A stretch of DNA of 9,419 nucleotides. Source: Bacteroidales bacterium. GTDB lineage: Bacteria > Bacteroidota > Bacteroidia > Bacteroidales > VadinHA17. The translations under genes and the position numbers were made by a program. This document shows, piece by piece, positions 1 through 7,269 of this stretch; the first letter of the stretch is position 1; every line of letters starts with the position of its first letter. The notes beneath the pieces were generated by a model. The model worked only from the letters and a program-made list of their open reading frames with translations. It did no database searches and had not been told where the DNA came from. The stretch spans positions 1 to 9,419 of the forward strand of contig DAIDJT010000086.1 of NCBI GenBank assembly GCA_027451265.1. Reading direction: 5' to 3'.

Positions 1-869
1 TTCGCCATAAACTCACCCCTGTTTTTTGCATTGGAGTTACGGACTGTCGGGCCATCCCACGGGTAAATGGCTCTTTCATATATTCTTTCTTCAAAGGTAT
101 TGCCCTTGAGGCCATAAGCAGCAAATTCCCATTCAGCTTCCGTCGGCAGCCGGTAGCGCGGCAGAAGGACGCCATCCTCGAGCCGGACACGCGGATGCAG
201 TTCATCCACCCTCTGTCCTGCAACACCTTCATACTGGCCTGCAAGATATGCTTCGGTATTGAAGTTATTTTCGCCTGACTGCTCAACGTTGGCATCCTGC
301 CACTTGCTGTCAAGAAGTATCTGTTCGTTGACCCTGTCGGTACGCCATACACAGTAATCATTGGCCTGTAGCCAGCTGACACCCACAACCGGATAATTAT
401 TGAACGAGGGGTGACGGAAATAATACTGAACATATGGTTCGTTCAGACCTAGCGGGCTTCTCCACACAAGCGTGTCAGGGAGAGCACGGCGGTGAACCTC
501 CGGATAATCGCTGTATACCCTCCTCAGCCAGTACAGATATTCCCGGTAGTCGAGGTTGGTGATCTCCGTCTCATCCATATAGAATGAGGAAACGGTTACC
601 CTGCGGGGTGAGTTGTTCCAGTCATACATCACATCCTGCTCAACACGTCCCATTGTAAAGGTTCCTCCTTCTATCAGCACCAGGTTCGGACCGGTGACCT
701 GTTCTGAAGCCTCTCCTATCGGATAGCCAAGGTCATTGGCATCGCTCGACTTGGGATCCCTGTAGCCCCAGCCAGTAGTCGGAGACACATTATCCTGCTT
801 CGCTCCCTTGCAGGAAAAGAGGAAGAGAGCAACAACTACAAAAACCGGTAAAGCTCTGAGTTTATACAT
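1..869 (-). CDS. gldJ: Gliding motility / T9SS lipoprotein GldJ (3' part cut by window edge)
   Basis: The first 289 residues are visible; the C-terminus lies outside the window. Residues 1-20 are a lipoprotein signal peptide with lipobox L17-F18-S19 and lipidated Cys20. From about residue 60 comes the formylglycine-generating-enzyme/sulfatase-modifying fold, with blocks GPNLVLIEGGTFTMG (60-74), FYMDETEITN (96-105), YPVVGVSW (159-166), WRTDRVNE (175-182) and RLPTEAEWEFAAYG (240-253). The fold is structural in this family, not known to be enzymatic. The early TTGWGYRDP stretch, LPDTLVW and WRTDRVNE are typical of GldJ and differ from GldK/PorK, which is the main alternative. In Flavobacterium GldJ is required for gliding and stabilises other Gld/T9SS proteins. 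The start is the only Met that gives a proper signal peptide. It lies 75 bp behind the PorP/SprF gene on the same strand, so co-transcription is likely. Only degenerate -7-like strings (for example TATATTG at 872-878) occur in the gap. Confidence 0.9.
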   Translation of the reverse strand, partial: MYKLRALPVFVVVALFLFSCKGAKQDNVSPTTGWGYRDPKSSDANDLGYPIGEASEQVTGPNLVLIEGGTFTMGRVEQDVMYDWNNSPRRVTVSSFYMDETEITNLDYREYLYWLRRVYSDYPEVHRRALPDTLVWRSPLGLNEPYVQYYFRHPSFNNYPVVGVSWLQANDYCVWRTDRVNEQILLDSKWQDANVEQSGENNFNTEAYLAGQYEGVAGQRVDELHPRVRLEDGVLLPRYRLPTEAEWEFAAYGLKGNTFEERIYERAIYPWDGPTVRNSNAKNRGEFMA

Positions 870-944
870 AGCAATATAAGGTTTACTTGATTACTTTTTA
901 AGTTTAAAAATTGCGTTCATTTACAAAACTCTGCACCAAAATAA

Positions 945-1910
945 CTACAAAAGGGGCAACTTTATTATGTGCGGTGCTCTACTTTTTTCAACATTTCCGA
1001 AACTAAACATTGCACCGGCTTTTACAATTGCCGTGCCGCCAATGGAACCATCACCACCGGCTATGATATAACTATATGATAATATGATTTTTACAGTTGC
1101 TGCATCCCATCCTGCACCAACGCCCATGGAGGTGAATCCGTCAGTGACGTGCCATAGGGAGAGGCTGCCGGTCAGACCCTTCCACGAGGCTTCGCTGCCT
1201 AAATATATCCGCACCTCGTCACCCTGGATGAGGAGAGCAGCTGAAGGCAGGAGGGAAAAATCCTTTCCTCCCGGGGTCAGCGTGATCCCGCCGGTGAATG
1301 TAAACATCCCGTCCAGCCTGTTATAATCAGCGGCATCATCGCTGAGCGATGGCCTGGTAAGGTGGATGAGTGATGCTCCTGCGAACCAGTTTCCGGATGA
1401 AACAGTGAAACCGGTGCCAAGGTCAAAGCGGGTGACGGGCGGAGTCTGAAGGTAATCTGTGCCTCCGCCTGTAATGCCCCTGAAGGGATCGATGTCACCG
1501 GGCAGGATTATCGAGCCGCTCCTGATCCCACGAGTGATCACTGCAGCGCTCAATCCGGTGGTAACATACACTTTACGTCCGGCACGAAAGTGATATGAGT
1601 AGGAAGCTCCTCCTCTCAGGTCATTCATAATGTCTCCCAGGAAATCATCCGAAACCCATGCACCGGCTCCGCCGTGGAGTGAGCTGAAATAACCATCGTA
1701 TGAAGCATAAACTGACCCGAGTCCGAACCCGTTTCCCGGGAGAAAGGTAAATGCCGAGGTTCTTATTGAGGAAGCCCCTTCAACACCGGTAAAGGCAGGG
1801 TTATACATGACCTGCAAACCGGAGACCGATCCGTACCAGGTGTCCTGGCCGCTGAGTGTCACCGTGCAGAAAATAAGCAAAGCTGCAATAGTCCTGTATC
1901 TGAACTTCAT
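945..1910 (-). CDS. PorP/SprF family type IX secretion outer-membrane protein
   Basis: A 321-residue protein with a signal peptide (MKFRYRTIAALLIFCTVTLSG, likely cleaved before Gln22-Asp23) and a body of short amphipathic, glycine- and aromatic-rich strands, as expected of an outer-membrane beta-barrel. Near the mature N-terminus it has the family hallmark of a short region followed by YNPAFTG (36-42), and the length fits PorP/SprF (about 300-350). Family members either work with the core PorK/L/M/N ring (PorP) or act as cargo-specific partners, like SprF with the adhesin SprB. No cargo adhesin or porKLMN genes lie in the window, so which role applies cannot be decided. It precedes gldJ on the same strand and is transcribed divergently from porU, with a candidate promoter at 1980-1987. 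The tail HIIKLPLL is not distinctive. Family assignment is good; the exact orthologue is open. Confidence 0.82.
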   Translation of the reverse strand: MKFRYRTIAALLIFCTVTLSGQDTWYGSVSGLQVMYNPAFTGVEGASSIRTSAFTFLPGNGFGLGSVYASYDGYFSSLHGGAGAWVSDDFLGDIMNDLRGGASYSYHFRAGRKVYVTTGLSAAVITRGIRSGSIILPGDIDPFRGITGGGTDYLQTPPVTRFDLGTGFTVSSGNWFAGASLIHLTRPSLSDDAADYNRLDGMFTFTGGITLTPGGKDFSLLPSAALLIQGDEVRIYLGSEASWKGLTGSLSLWHVTDGFTSMGVGAGWDAATVKIILSYSYIIAGGDGSIGGTAIVKAGAMFSFGNVEKSRAPHIIKLPLL

Positions 1911-1979
1911 GGTAGTGATCCAGCATTATCAACGCCGGCAAACTGTCATTATTTTGTTGCAGCCGGCATCAATACGGGG

Positions 1980-1987
1980 CAAAGATA
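1980..1987 (-). promoter_or_regulatory. Candidate -7 element for the PorP/SprF-gldJ unit
   Basis: The minus strand reads TATCTTTG, an exact match to the Bacteroidota TAnnTTTG -7 element used by the phylum's primary sigma factor. It lies about 70 bp before the ATG at 1910, implying a leader of roughly 60-65 nt. No convincing -33 TTTG was seen at the usual 19-21 bp spacing. Confidence 0.6.
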
Positions 1988-1998
1988 AGTGACTTGAC

Positions 1999-2006
1999 TA
2001 TCTTTG
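1999..2006 (+). promoter_or_regulatory. Candidate -7 element for porU, almost touching its start codon
   Basis: TATCTTTG matches TAnnTTTG exactly and ends 5 bp before the ATG at 2012. Transcription normally begins several bases after this element, so the transcript would start at or within a few bases of the ATG. The element also lies downstream of the TTG at 1994, which argues against translation starting there. No good -33 motif was found. Confidence 0.6.
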
Positions 2007-2011
2007 CGAAG

Positions 2012-5000
2012 ATGAGAACGAAAAGTCTTGCCACCGGTCTTCTCGCCCTTCTGGCTCTTCATCCTGCCGCAGCGCAGGAACGGGCCGCCTCGTCAGTGCT
2101 CGGCAGCGGGCACTGGGCCAGGATAGCCGTCACAGAAGAGGGAATCTACAGGCTTGACTACTCGCGCCTCCGTGACCTGGGTTTCACCGACCCTGGCTCG
2201 GTTGCGCTTTACGGGAACAACATGGGACAGCTCTCCTTCCGGAACGACGGCACTGCACCCGATGACCTCAGGAAAATTGCCGTCCGGGCGGAAAAGGGGA
2301 GTGACGGCGTTTTCAATGAAGGCGACTATTTTCTCTTTTATGCCCGGGGCACCCACCGGTGGGTCACTGACCGCACATCCGGCGTGAATAGTTTTATGAG
2401 GCATAATTATTCTGATACTGCATGGTATTTCATAACCACCCGGCAGGGAGGGGCCCTGGCAGTGGAGACGGAGACCCCGCCAGTTGACGAGCCATCACGC
2501 CAATCCTCATCAACCGATGTATTCTTCAGGCATGAACGCGAGGATGTCAACCTCATCAGGTCAGGAAGGGAGTGGTACCAGCAGGTAGTGTCCGGCACTC
2601 AGAACGGCATCGGGCCGGGCTTTACTGATATCCTGACCAGCGCGGGAATAAAGTACAGTATCAGGGTAGCAGGCCGGTCTGATACGGAAACATCCTTCAC
2701 CCTCAGGCAGGGCAGTGAAACAATCAGAACCATAACGGTTCCTGCCGTTACAATGACCGACCTCAACGGTGTTTATGCCGCTACCGTCACGGTTACCGAT
2801 TCCGTCTTCCCGGCCTCAGCGACGCCGGCATTCACCCTGGCGTTCTCCTCAGCCGGCAACATGGCAGCCACGGGGTACATTGACTATGCCGACTTCACCG
2901 CCAGGGCAGCACTGGTCTGGAGGGAAAAGCCGCTTTTCATCAGCGACAGAAGGTCTGTCGGACCGGCGGCTGTCACCCGGTTCACTGTGGATGGATCACC
3001 CTCGCTGATTGTCTGGGACATCACTGATCCCTTTACCCCACTGGCGATACAGGCAACAGCCTCATCAGGGAACACAGTCTTTGCTGTGGCAACGGACAGT
3101 CTCAGAAGGTTTGTGGCTTTCACCACGGCACAGGTTAAGCAGCCGGCAAGGGGGGCACCGGTTCCAAACCAGAACCTCCACGCCCTATTGCCTGCCGACA
3201 TGATTATAGTCACTCACCCGCTCTTCAGGGCTTATGCTGAGAAACTAGCGGCACTGCATCTGGCAGATGACGGCACTACTTCCATTATCGTCACCCCTGA
3301 GCAGATTTACAATGAATTCTCAGGCGGGGTTCCTGATGCTGCAGCAATCAGGAATTTCGTCAGGATGATCTATGACAGAGGCCGCGAGAGCAGTCAGCCA
3401 CTGAAGTACCTGCTTCTTTTTGGCGACGGTTCTTATGAGAATAAAACTCTTCCTCCCGGCAACAGCTCTTTTATTCCAACCTGGCAGTCTGTCAACTCAA
3501 CCACCGGTGTTCTCTCATTCACATCTGATGATTTCTACGGGCTGCTTGATGAAGGCGAAGGTGAGGCCGACGGTTTCCTTGACATCGGCATCGGGAGACT
3601 GCCCGCTTATGACACCACATCGGCCGGTATTATGGTCAGGAAAATATCATCATATCTCTCAGGCTCCGGCCAGGGCTCATGGCGGAATATCCTCTGCCTT
3701 GTGGCCGATGATGAGGATTCCAATCTTCATATGTTTGATGCTGAAGGCCTTGCCGAAGCAGCCTCAACCTCGGCACCTCCGCTTACAATTGAAAAAATAT
3801 ACCTCGATGCCTTCCGTCAGATAACTTCCGTCACCGGTGATTCTTATCCTGACGCTACAAGGGCTGTTGACGACAGGATGGCAGCAGGATGCCTGATAAT
3901 GAATTATGTTGGTCATGGCAATGAATCGGGCCTTGCCCATGAAAGGGTTATCCGCACTGACAATATCAACTCATGGAAAAACACCGCCATGCTGCCCCTG
4001 TTCATCACCGCCACATGTGAGTTCTCGAGGTTTGATGATGTGGAGATAAACAGGGCTGCCACCACCATAACTCCAAAGCCTTCAGCCGGTGAACTGGTGC
4101 TTCTCAATCCTGACGGCGGAGGCATAGCTCTCATGAGCACCACCAGGGTGGTCTACTCTGCCCCCAATTATACTCTTAACCGTGCCATATTTGATTATGC
4201 TTTCATGGCTGCCTCTGACGGCCGGTCAATGAGGCTTGGTGATATCATCAGGCGGGCGAAAATCACCACCGGGGCAGGGATGAACAAGCGCAACTTCCTC
4301 CTCCTTGGTGACCCGGCACTCCGCCTGGCCTGGCCTGTGACAGGTAAAGTAGTAACTGACAGCATCAACGGTGTTCATGTCTCTATGGCTGCTGACACCC
4401 TCAAGGCACTGTCACTGGTGACTATCAGCGGCCACCTGGAAGATGCTGCCGGGAACCTGATGACCGGATTCAACGGAACCGTGGAACCTACGGTATTCGA
4501 CAAGCCCGGACATATTACCACACTCGCCAACGATGGAGGCTCGCCCATGACCTTCCCGGTGACGGGCAACGTCCTTTTCAGGGGCAAAACCACAGTCGCC
4601 GGCGGCCGCTTTACATTCACATTCATCGTACCACTCGACATCAACTACAACTACGGGAACGGGGCGGTTAAATATTACGTATATGACGGCACCACGGACC
4701 TCAACGGCAGCTTCACCGGGTTAACCGTGGGCGGCTTCTCGGATGCGGCATCGGATGATACTGAAGGGCCCGGCATAAGGCTTTTCATGAATGACACCCT
4801 TTTCAACGACGGTGGTGTGACTGACACCTCCCCGGTACTGCTTGCACTGCTCAGTGACAGGTCAGGCATCAATGCCACCGGTACGGGTATAGGGCATGAT
4901 ATTATTGCCTGGCTTGATGATGACATATCAGGAGCTGTAGTTCTGAACAGCCTGTTCAGGGCTGACATGGGCCGGCACACTTCAGGCACCCTGATCTATC

Positions 5001-5416
5001 CCCTCGTGGTGACTGCACAGGGGAAACATACGGTCTCAATGAGGGCGTGGGATAACCTCAACAATCCCTCGGTAGCCACCCTTCGGTTCACAGTGGAGAC
5101 CAGCGGCACCTTCAGGCTCACCGATCTTCTTGCTTTTCCAAACCCGGCAACTGACGGCACAAGGTTCACAGCCGGACACAACAGGCCGGGTGCCGTGATT
5201 GACCTTACAATAACGGTGTTCAGCTCTGACGGACGCATTGTGAAGGTGCTGCGCGACAAAATCCAAAGTGAAGGATATGCCCTTCCGGACATCCCATGGG
5301 ACGGCTGTGACGAGAACGGAGGAAGGGTGGCAAGGGGACTCTATCTGTGGCGTGCTGAAGCAGTTACCTCAGAGGGCGAGAAAACCTCGGCCACCGGCCG
5401 TTTCATCATTTTGTAA
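2012..5416 (+). CDS. porU: Type IX secretion system sortase PorU (C25 gingipain-like)
   Basis: A 1134-residue protein. PorU is the cell-surface sortase of the T9SS: it cleaves the C-terminal signal of cargo and links the mature protein to anionic lipopolysaccharide, in a complex with PorV. After a signal peptide (residues 1 to about 22, ending PAAA-Q) comes a long beta-rich N-terminal part. The peptidase C25 domain follows, with LLLFGDGSYEN near 466, a GIGRLPA block near 525, MNYVGHGN carrying the catalytic His635, and FITATCEF carrying the nucleophile Cys669. The nucleophile aligns with Cys690 of P. gingivalis PorU as I recall it. The last 100 residues (AFPNPATDG onward, ending GLYLWRAE...GRFIIL) are a FlgD-like C-terminal domain that PorU itself retains. 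ATG 2012 was chosen over an in-frame TTG at 1994 because it gives a standard signal peptide and lies downstream of the -7 element. Length is normal for the family, and porV follows after 64 bp. Confidence 0.95.
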   Translation: MRTKSLATGLLALLALHPAAAQERAASSVLGSGHWARIAVTEEGIYRLDYSRLRDLGFTDPGSVALYGNNMGQLSFRNDGTAPDDLRKIAVRAEKGSDGVFNEGDYFLFYARGTHRWVTDRTSGVNSFMRHNYSDTAWYFITTRQGGALAVETETPPVDEPSRQSSSTDVFFRHEREDVNLIRSGREWYQQVVSGTQNGIGPGFTDILTSAGIKYSIRVAGRSDTETSFTLRQGSETIRTITVPAVTMTDLNGVYAATVTVTDSVFPASATPAFTLAFSSAGNMAATGYIDYADFTARAALVWREKPLFISDRRSVGPAAVTRFTVDGSPSLIVWDITDPFTPLAIQATASSGNTVFAVATDSLRRFVAFTTAQVKQPARGAPVPNQNLHALLPADMIIVTHPLFRAYAEKLAALHLADDGTTSIIVTPEQIYNEFSGGVPDAAAIRNFVRMIYDRGRESSQPLKYLLLFGDGSYENKTLPPGNSSFIPTWQSVNSTTGVLSFTSDDFYGLLDEGEGEADGFLDIGIGRLPAYDTTSAGIMVRKISSYLSGSGQGSWRNILCLVADDEDSNLHMFDAEGLAEAASTSAPPLTIEKIYLDAFRQITSVTGDSYPDATRAVDDRMAAGCLIMNYVGHGNESGLAHERVIRTDNINSWKNTAMLPLFITATCEFSRFDDVEINRAATTITPKPSAGELVLLNPDGGGIALMSTTRVVYSAPNYTLNRAIFDYAFMAASDGRSMRLGDIIRRAKITTGAGMNKRNFLLLGDPALRLAWPVTGKVVTDSINGVHVSMAADTLKALSLVTISGHLEDAAGNLMTGFNGTVEPTVFDKPGHITTLANDGGSPMTFPVTGNVLFRGKTTVAGGRFTFTFIVPLDINYNYGNGAVKYYVYDGTTDLNGSFTGLTVGGFSDAASDDTEGPGIRLFMNDTLFNDGGVTDTSPVLLALLSDRSGINATGTGIGHDIIAWLDDDISGAVVLNSLFRADMGRHTSGTLIYPLVVTAQGKHTVSMRAWDNLNNPSVATLRFTVETSGTFRLTDLLAFPNPATDGTRFTAGHNRPGAVIDLTITVFSSDGRIVKVLRDKIQSEGYALPDIPWDGCDENGGRVARGLYLWRAEAVTSEGEKTSATGRFIIL

Positions 5417-5448
5417 AACAACACAATAAGTGGCCCTTTTTTTTGTTT

Positions 5449-5456
5449 TATATTTG
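5449..5456 (+). promoter_or_regulatory. Candidate -7 element for porV-ispF
   Basis: TATATTTG matches TAnnTTTG and is followed by C, as in the other promoters here. It is 24 bp before the porV ATG, giving a leader of about 15-20 nt. It lies in the 64-bp porU-porV gap just after a T-rich run (5437-5449), which has no preceding stem and so is not a convincing terminator. porV and ispF may therefore be transcribed both from porU readthrough and from this site. Confidence 0.55.
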
Positions 5457-5465
5457 CACAAATAT
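5450..5465. repeat. 16-bp palindrome over the porV transcription start
   Basis: ATATTTG and CAAATAT flank a 2-bp centre (CA). The left arm overlaps the -7 element and the right arm covers the expected transcription start. This placement would suit an operator, but the A/T-rich setting makes chance symmetry quite possible. Confidence 0.35.
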
Positions 5466-5480
5466 TGAATAATTACAAAT

Positions 5481-6644
5481 ATGAAAAACAAGGCACTGAC
5501 TATAAGCATTATACTTCTCTTTTCAATTTTTGTTTCACCGGCATGGGCACAGGATGATGATCCATACAATGTCATCCAGACTGCGGTACCTTTCCTTACC
5601 ATTGCACCCGACTCCCGGGCCGGAGCCCTTGGTGATGCAGGCGTGGCCACGTCACCCGATCTTTACAGCATGCACTGGAACCCGGCAAAATATGCCTTCA
5701 TAGATGGCAACGGCGGTTTCGGAATGTCGTATTCGCCATGGCTCAGAGCCCTGGTGCCCGACATCAACCTTGCATACCTTTCAGGGTACTACAGGGTTGA
5801 CAGCAGGCAGGTGCTCGCTGCAAGCCTGATGTATTCGTCACTGGGTGACATACAGTTCACTGATGATTACGGCAATTACCAGAGGGATTACAATCCCAAT
5901 GAGTTTTCTGTTGATGTTGCTTACTCGCGCCTCTTCTCTGAACACTGGTCAGGAGGCGTTGCAATGAGATTCATCTACTCAAACATCACCGGCGGAATGA
6001 CGGTCGGTACCACAGAGACCAAAGCAGGAACAGCTTTTGCAGCTGATGCTTCAGCCTATTACACCACCAAACTGAAACTCGGCACACGTGACGGGAACAT
6101 AGCAGCTGGCATCAACCTCTCAAATATCGGCTCAAAGATGAGCTACACAACGGATGTCGATCCTGACTTCATCCCTATGAATATGCGCCTGGGAACCACA
6201 TTCAGTGTTGACCTTGACAGGTACAATGCAATCGGGATCTCATTTGACATAAATAAGCTTCTGGTGCCTACTCCTCCAGTATACGACGTGGACAAAAACA
6301 TCATCGACGGCATGGATCCGAACGTCTCTGTTCCCGTTGCCATTTTCCAGTCTTTCTATGATGCCCCGGGAGGATTCAGTGAGGAAATGAAGGAATTCAC
6401 CCAGTCACTTGGCGTTGAGTACTGGTACAATCAGCAGTTTGCTCTCAGGGCAGGTTATTTCAACGAAGCCCAGAGCAAGGGAAACAAGAAGTATTTCACC
6501 GTGGGAGCAGGATTCAGGCTGAGCGTTTTTTCGCTTGACTTCTCCTATCTTGTTCCTGTCACCCAGAATAATCCGCTGGCACGAACACTGAGATTCTCGC
6601 TTGGATTCGAGTTCGATTCCCTCCGCAATCTCAGCCAGAAGTAA
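5481..6644 (+). CDS. porV: Type IX secretion outer-membrane shuttle PorV (LptO)
   Basis: A 387-residue outer-membrane beta-barrel of the FadL-like PorV family. PorV picks up T9SS cargo by its C-terminal domain at the translocon and delivers it to PorU; it is needed for secretion and attachment of most cargo. The sequence has a clear signal peptide (residues 1-23, cleavage after SPAWA), then the diagnostic N-terminal block TAVPFLTIAPDSRAGALGDA (residues 34-53), followed closely by MHWNPAKYAF. Alternating strands and turns continue to a C-terminal aromatic strand (LRFSLGFEF). Length is close to the P. gingivalis protein (about 390). The ATG gives a canonical signal peptide and is preceded by an A-rich stretch instead of a Shine-Dalgarno, which is normal here. 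It sits between its partner porU and ispF, whose ATG is 8 bp after the porV stop. Confidence 0.95.
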   Translation: MKNKALTISIILLFSIFVSPAWAQDDDPYNVIQTAVPFLTIAPDSRAGALGDAGVATSPDLYSMHWNPAKYAFIDGNGGFGMSYSPWLRALVPDINLAYLSGYYRVDSRQVLAASLMYSSLGDIQFTDDYGNYQRDYNPNEFSVDVAYSRLFSEHWSGGVAMRFIYSNITGGMTVGTTETKAGTAFAADASAYYTTKLKLGTRDGNIAAGINLSNIGSKMSYTTDVDPDFIPMNMRLGTTFSVDLDRYNAIGISFDINKLLVPTPPVYDVDKNIIDGMDPNVSVPVAIFQSFYDAPGGFSEEMKEFTQSLGVEYWYNQQFALRAGYFNEAQSKGNKKYFTVGAGFRLSVFSLDFSYLVPVTQNNPLARTLRFSLGFEFDSLRNLSQK

Positions 6645-6652
6645 ACCCTGAC

Positions 6653-7153
6653 ATGACACTGCACCAGAGGATAGGCCAGGGCATCGACTTTCACCGCCTT
6701 GAGGAGGGTCGTGAGCTCTGGCTTGGTGGCGTACGGATCAGCTCAACGAAGGGTTGCGTGGCTCACTCTGACGGTGATGTGCTTATCCACGCTGTCTGCG
6801 ATGCATTGCTTGGTGCAGCAGGGTTGAATGACATCGGCTATCATTTCCCTGATTCATCAGAGGAATACAGGGGAATTGACAGCAAGATACTGCTTAAGCG
6901 GGTGGTTGAGATGATCACCGGTGCAGGCTACAGGATAGTAAATATTGACAGTACAGTCTGTCTTGAGTTGCCGAAGCTGGCGCCCTATATCACTGCCATG
7001 CGGACAACGATGGCCGCCATTGCAAACATCTCATCCGATGCGGTTTCGGTAAAGGCCACCACCACCGAGAAGATGGGCTTCACCGGCCGCGGTGAGGGGA
7101 TTGTGGCCCTGGCTGTCTGCCTGCTCTCCGACCTGATCCCCGATAATATTTGA
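6653..7153 (+). CDS. ispF: 2-C-methyl-D-erythritol 2,4-cyclodiphosphate synthase
   Basis: A 166-residue enzyme of the non-mevalonate (MEP) isoprenoid pathway, cytoplasmic and trimeric in the family. It converts 4-diphosphocytidyl-2-C-methyl-D-erythritol 2-phosphate to the cyclodiphosphate with release of CMP. Visible landmarks are the metal-binding Asp12 and His14 in RIGQGIDFHRL, and AHSDGDVLIHAVCDALLGAAGL with the third metal ligand His46. NDIGYHFPD follows, and the C-terminal signature VKATTTEKMGFTGRGEGI ends the recognisable motifs. Length (about 160) is standard and no key residue is missing. No promoter is apparent in the 8-bp gap after porV, so it should be expressed with porV. The functions are unrelated, but the adjacency is also known to me in P. 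gingivalis, so it is an old arrangement and not a local accident. Its TGA stop runs directly into a heptamer repeat array. Confidence 0.96.
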   Translation: MTLHQRIGQGIDFHRLEEGRELWLGGVRISSTKGCVAHSDGDVLIHAVCDALLGAAGLNDIGYHFPDSSEEYRGIDSKILLKRVVEMITGAGYRIVNIDSTVCLELPKLAPYITAMRTTMAAIANISSDAVSVKATTTEKMGFTGRGEGIVALAVCLLSDLIPDNI

Positions 7154-7228
7154 TTTGCGATTGCCGATCTGCGATTTTCGACTTTCGATTGCCGACTTTC
7201 GATTGCCGATTTGCGATTGCCGATCTTT
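7152..7228 (+). repeat. Tandem heptanucleotide array (11 units) after ispF
   Basis: Eleven consecutive 7-bp units with no slippage, consensus GATTKSC: GATTTGC, GATTGCC, GATCTGC, GATTTTC, GACTTTC, GATTGCC, GACTTTC, GATTGCC, GATTTGC, GATTGCC, GATCTTT. The first two bases of unit 1 are the last two of the ispF TGA stop. Together with the inverted block at 7242-7269 it can fold into a hairpin, for example GATTTGCGATT at 7208-7218 with AATCGCAAATC on the other side. It may act as a transcription terminator or mRNA-end structure. It is not a CRISPR array, since there are no spacers. Confidence 0.85.
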
Positions 7229-7241
7229 TCATTGACTATTC

Positions 7242-7269
7242 GCAAATCGCAAATCGCAAATCGCAATTC
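7242..7269 (-). repeat. Inverted heptanucleotide block (4 units) after hutU
   Basis: Three units of GCAAATC and one GCAATTC, that is GATTTGC units read on the minus strand. The first unit in the hutU direction begins with the G of the hutU TAG stop. A 13-bp spacer (7229-7241) separates it from the opposed plus-strand array. Both convergent transcripts would thus end in sense-orientation GATTTGC-type repeats, able to pair with the opposing block. Confidence 0.85.

Larger units (their letters stand above)
1979..2007. repeat. Dyad joining two divergent -7 elements
   Basis: GCAAAGATA (1979-1987) and TATCTTTGC (1999-2007) are perfect 9-bp inverted copies separated by 11 bp. Read outward, each arm is a TATCTTTGC -7 element, one for the PorP/SprF-gldJ side and one for porU. 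The symmetry may simply reflect two copies of the same promoter word, or may also be a binding site for a dimeric regulator; the sequence does not decide. Confidence 0.7.

Noticed and set aside
1..869. Reading the left gene as gldK/porK of a porPKLMN operon
   Set aside because: A PorP-type gene precedes it as in that operon, but TTGWGYRDP, LPDTLVW and WRTDRVNE match GldJ, and the GldK-type N-terminal block is absent.
1994..2011. TTG start of porU at 1994
   Set aside because: It precedes the -7 element, and the ATG at 2012 gives a cleaner signal peptide.
3420..3824. 134-codon open frame within porU on the same strand (and other frames inside porU)
   Set aside because: It overlaps the conserved C25 peptidase domain in another frame, and its translation resembles no family.
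2012..5416. porU as a secreted gingipain protease
   Set aside because: It shares the C25 His/Cys domain, but its length, large N-terminal beta region and location beside porV fit the sortase PorU.
5437..5449. T-run after porU as a terminator
   Set aside because: No G/C-rich stem precedes it, so readthrough from porU to porV remains likely.
7152..7269. Repeat array as a possible CRISPR or as small coding sequences
   Set aside because: Units are 7 bp with no spacers, and the reading frames crossing it exist only because the repeat lacks stops; they run antisense into ispF and hutU.
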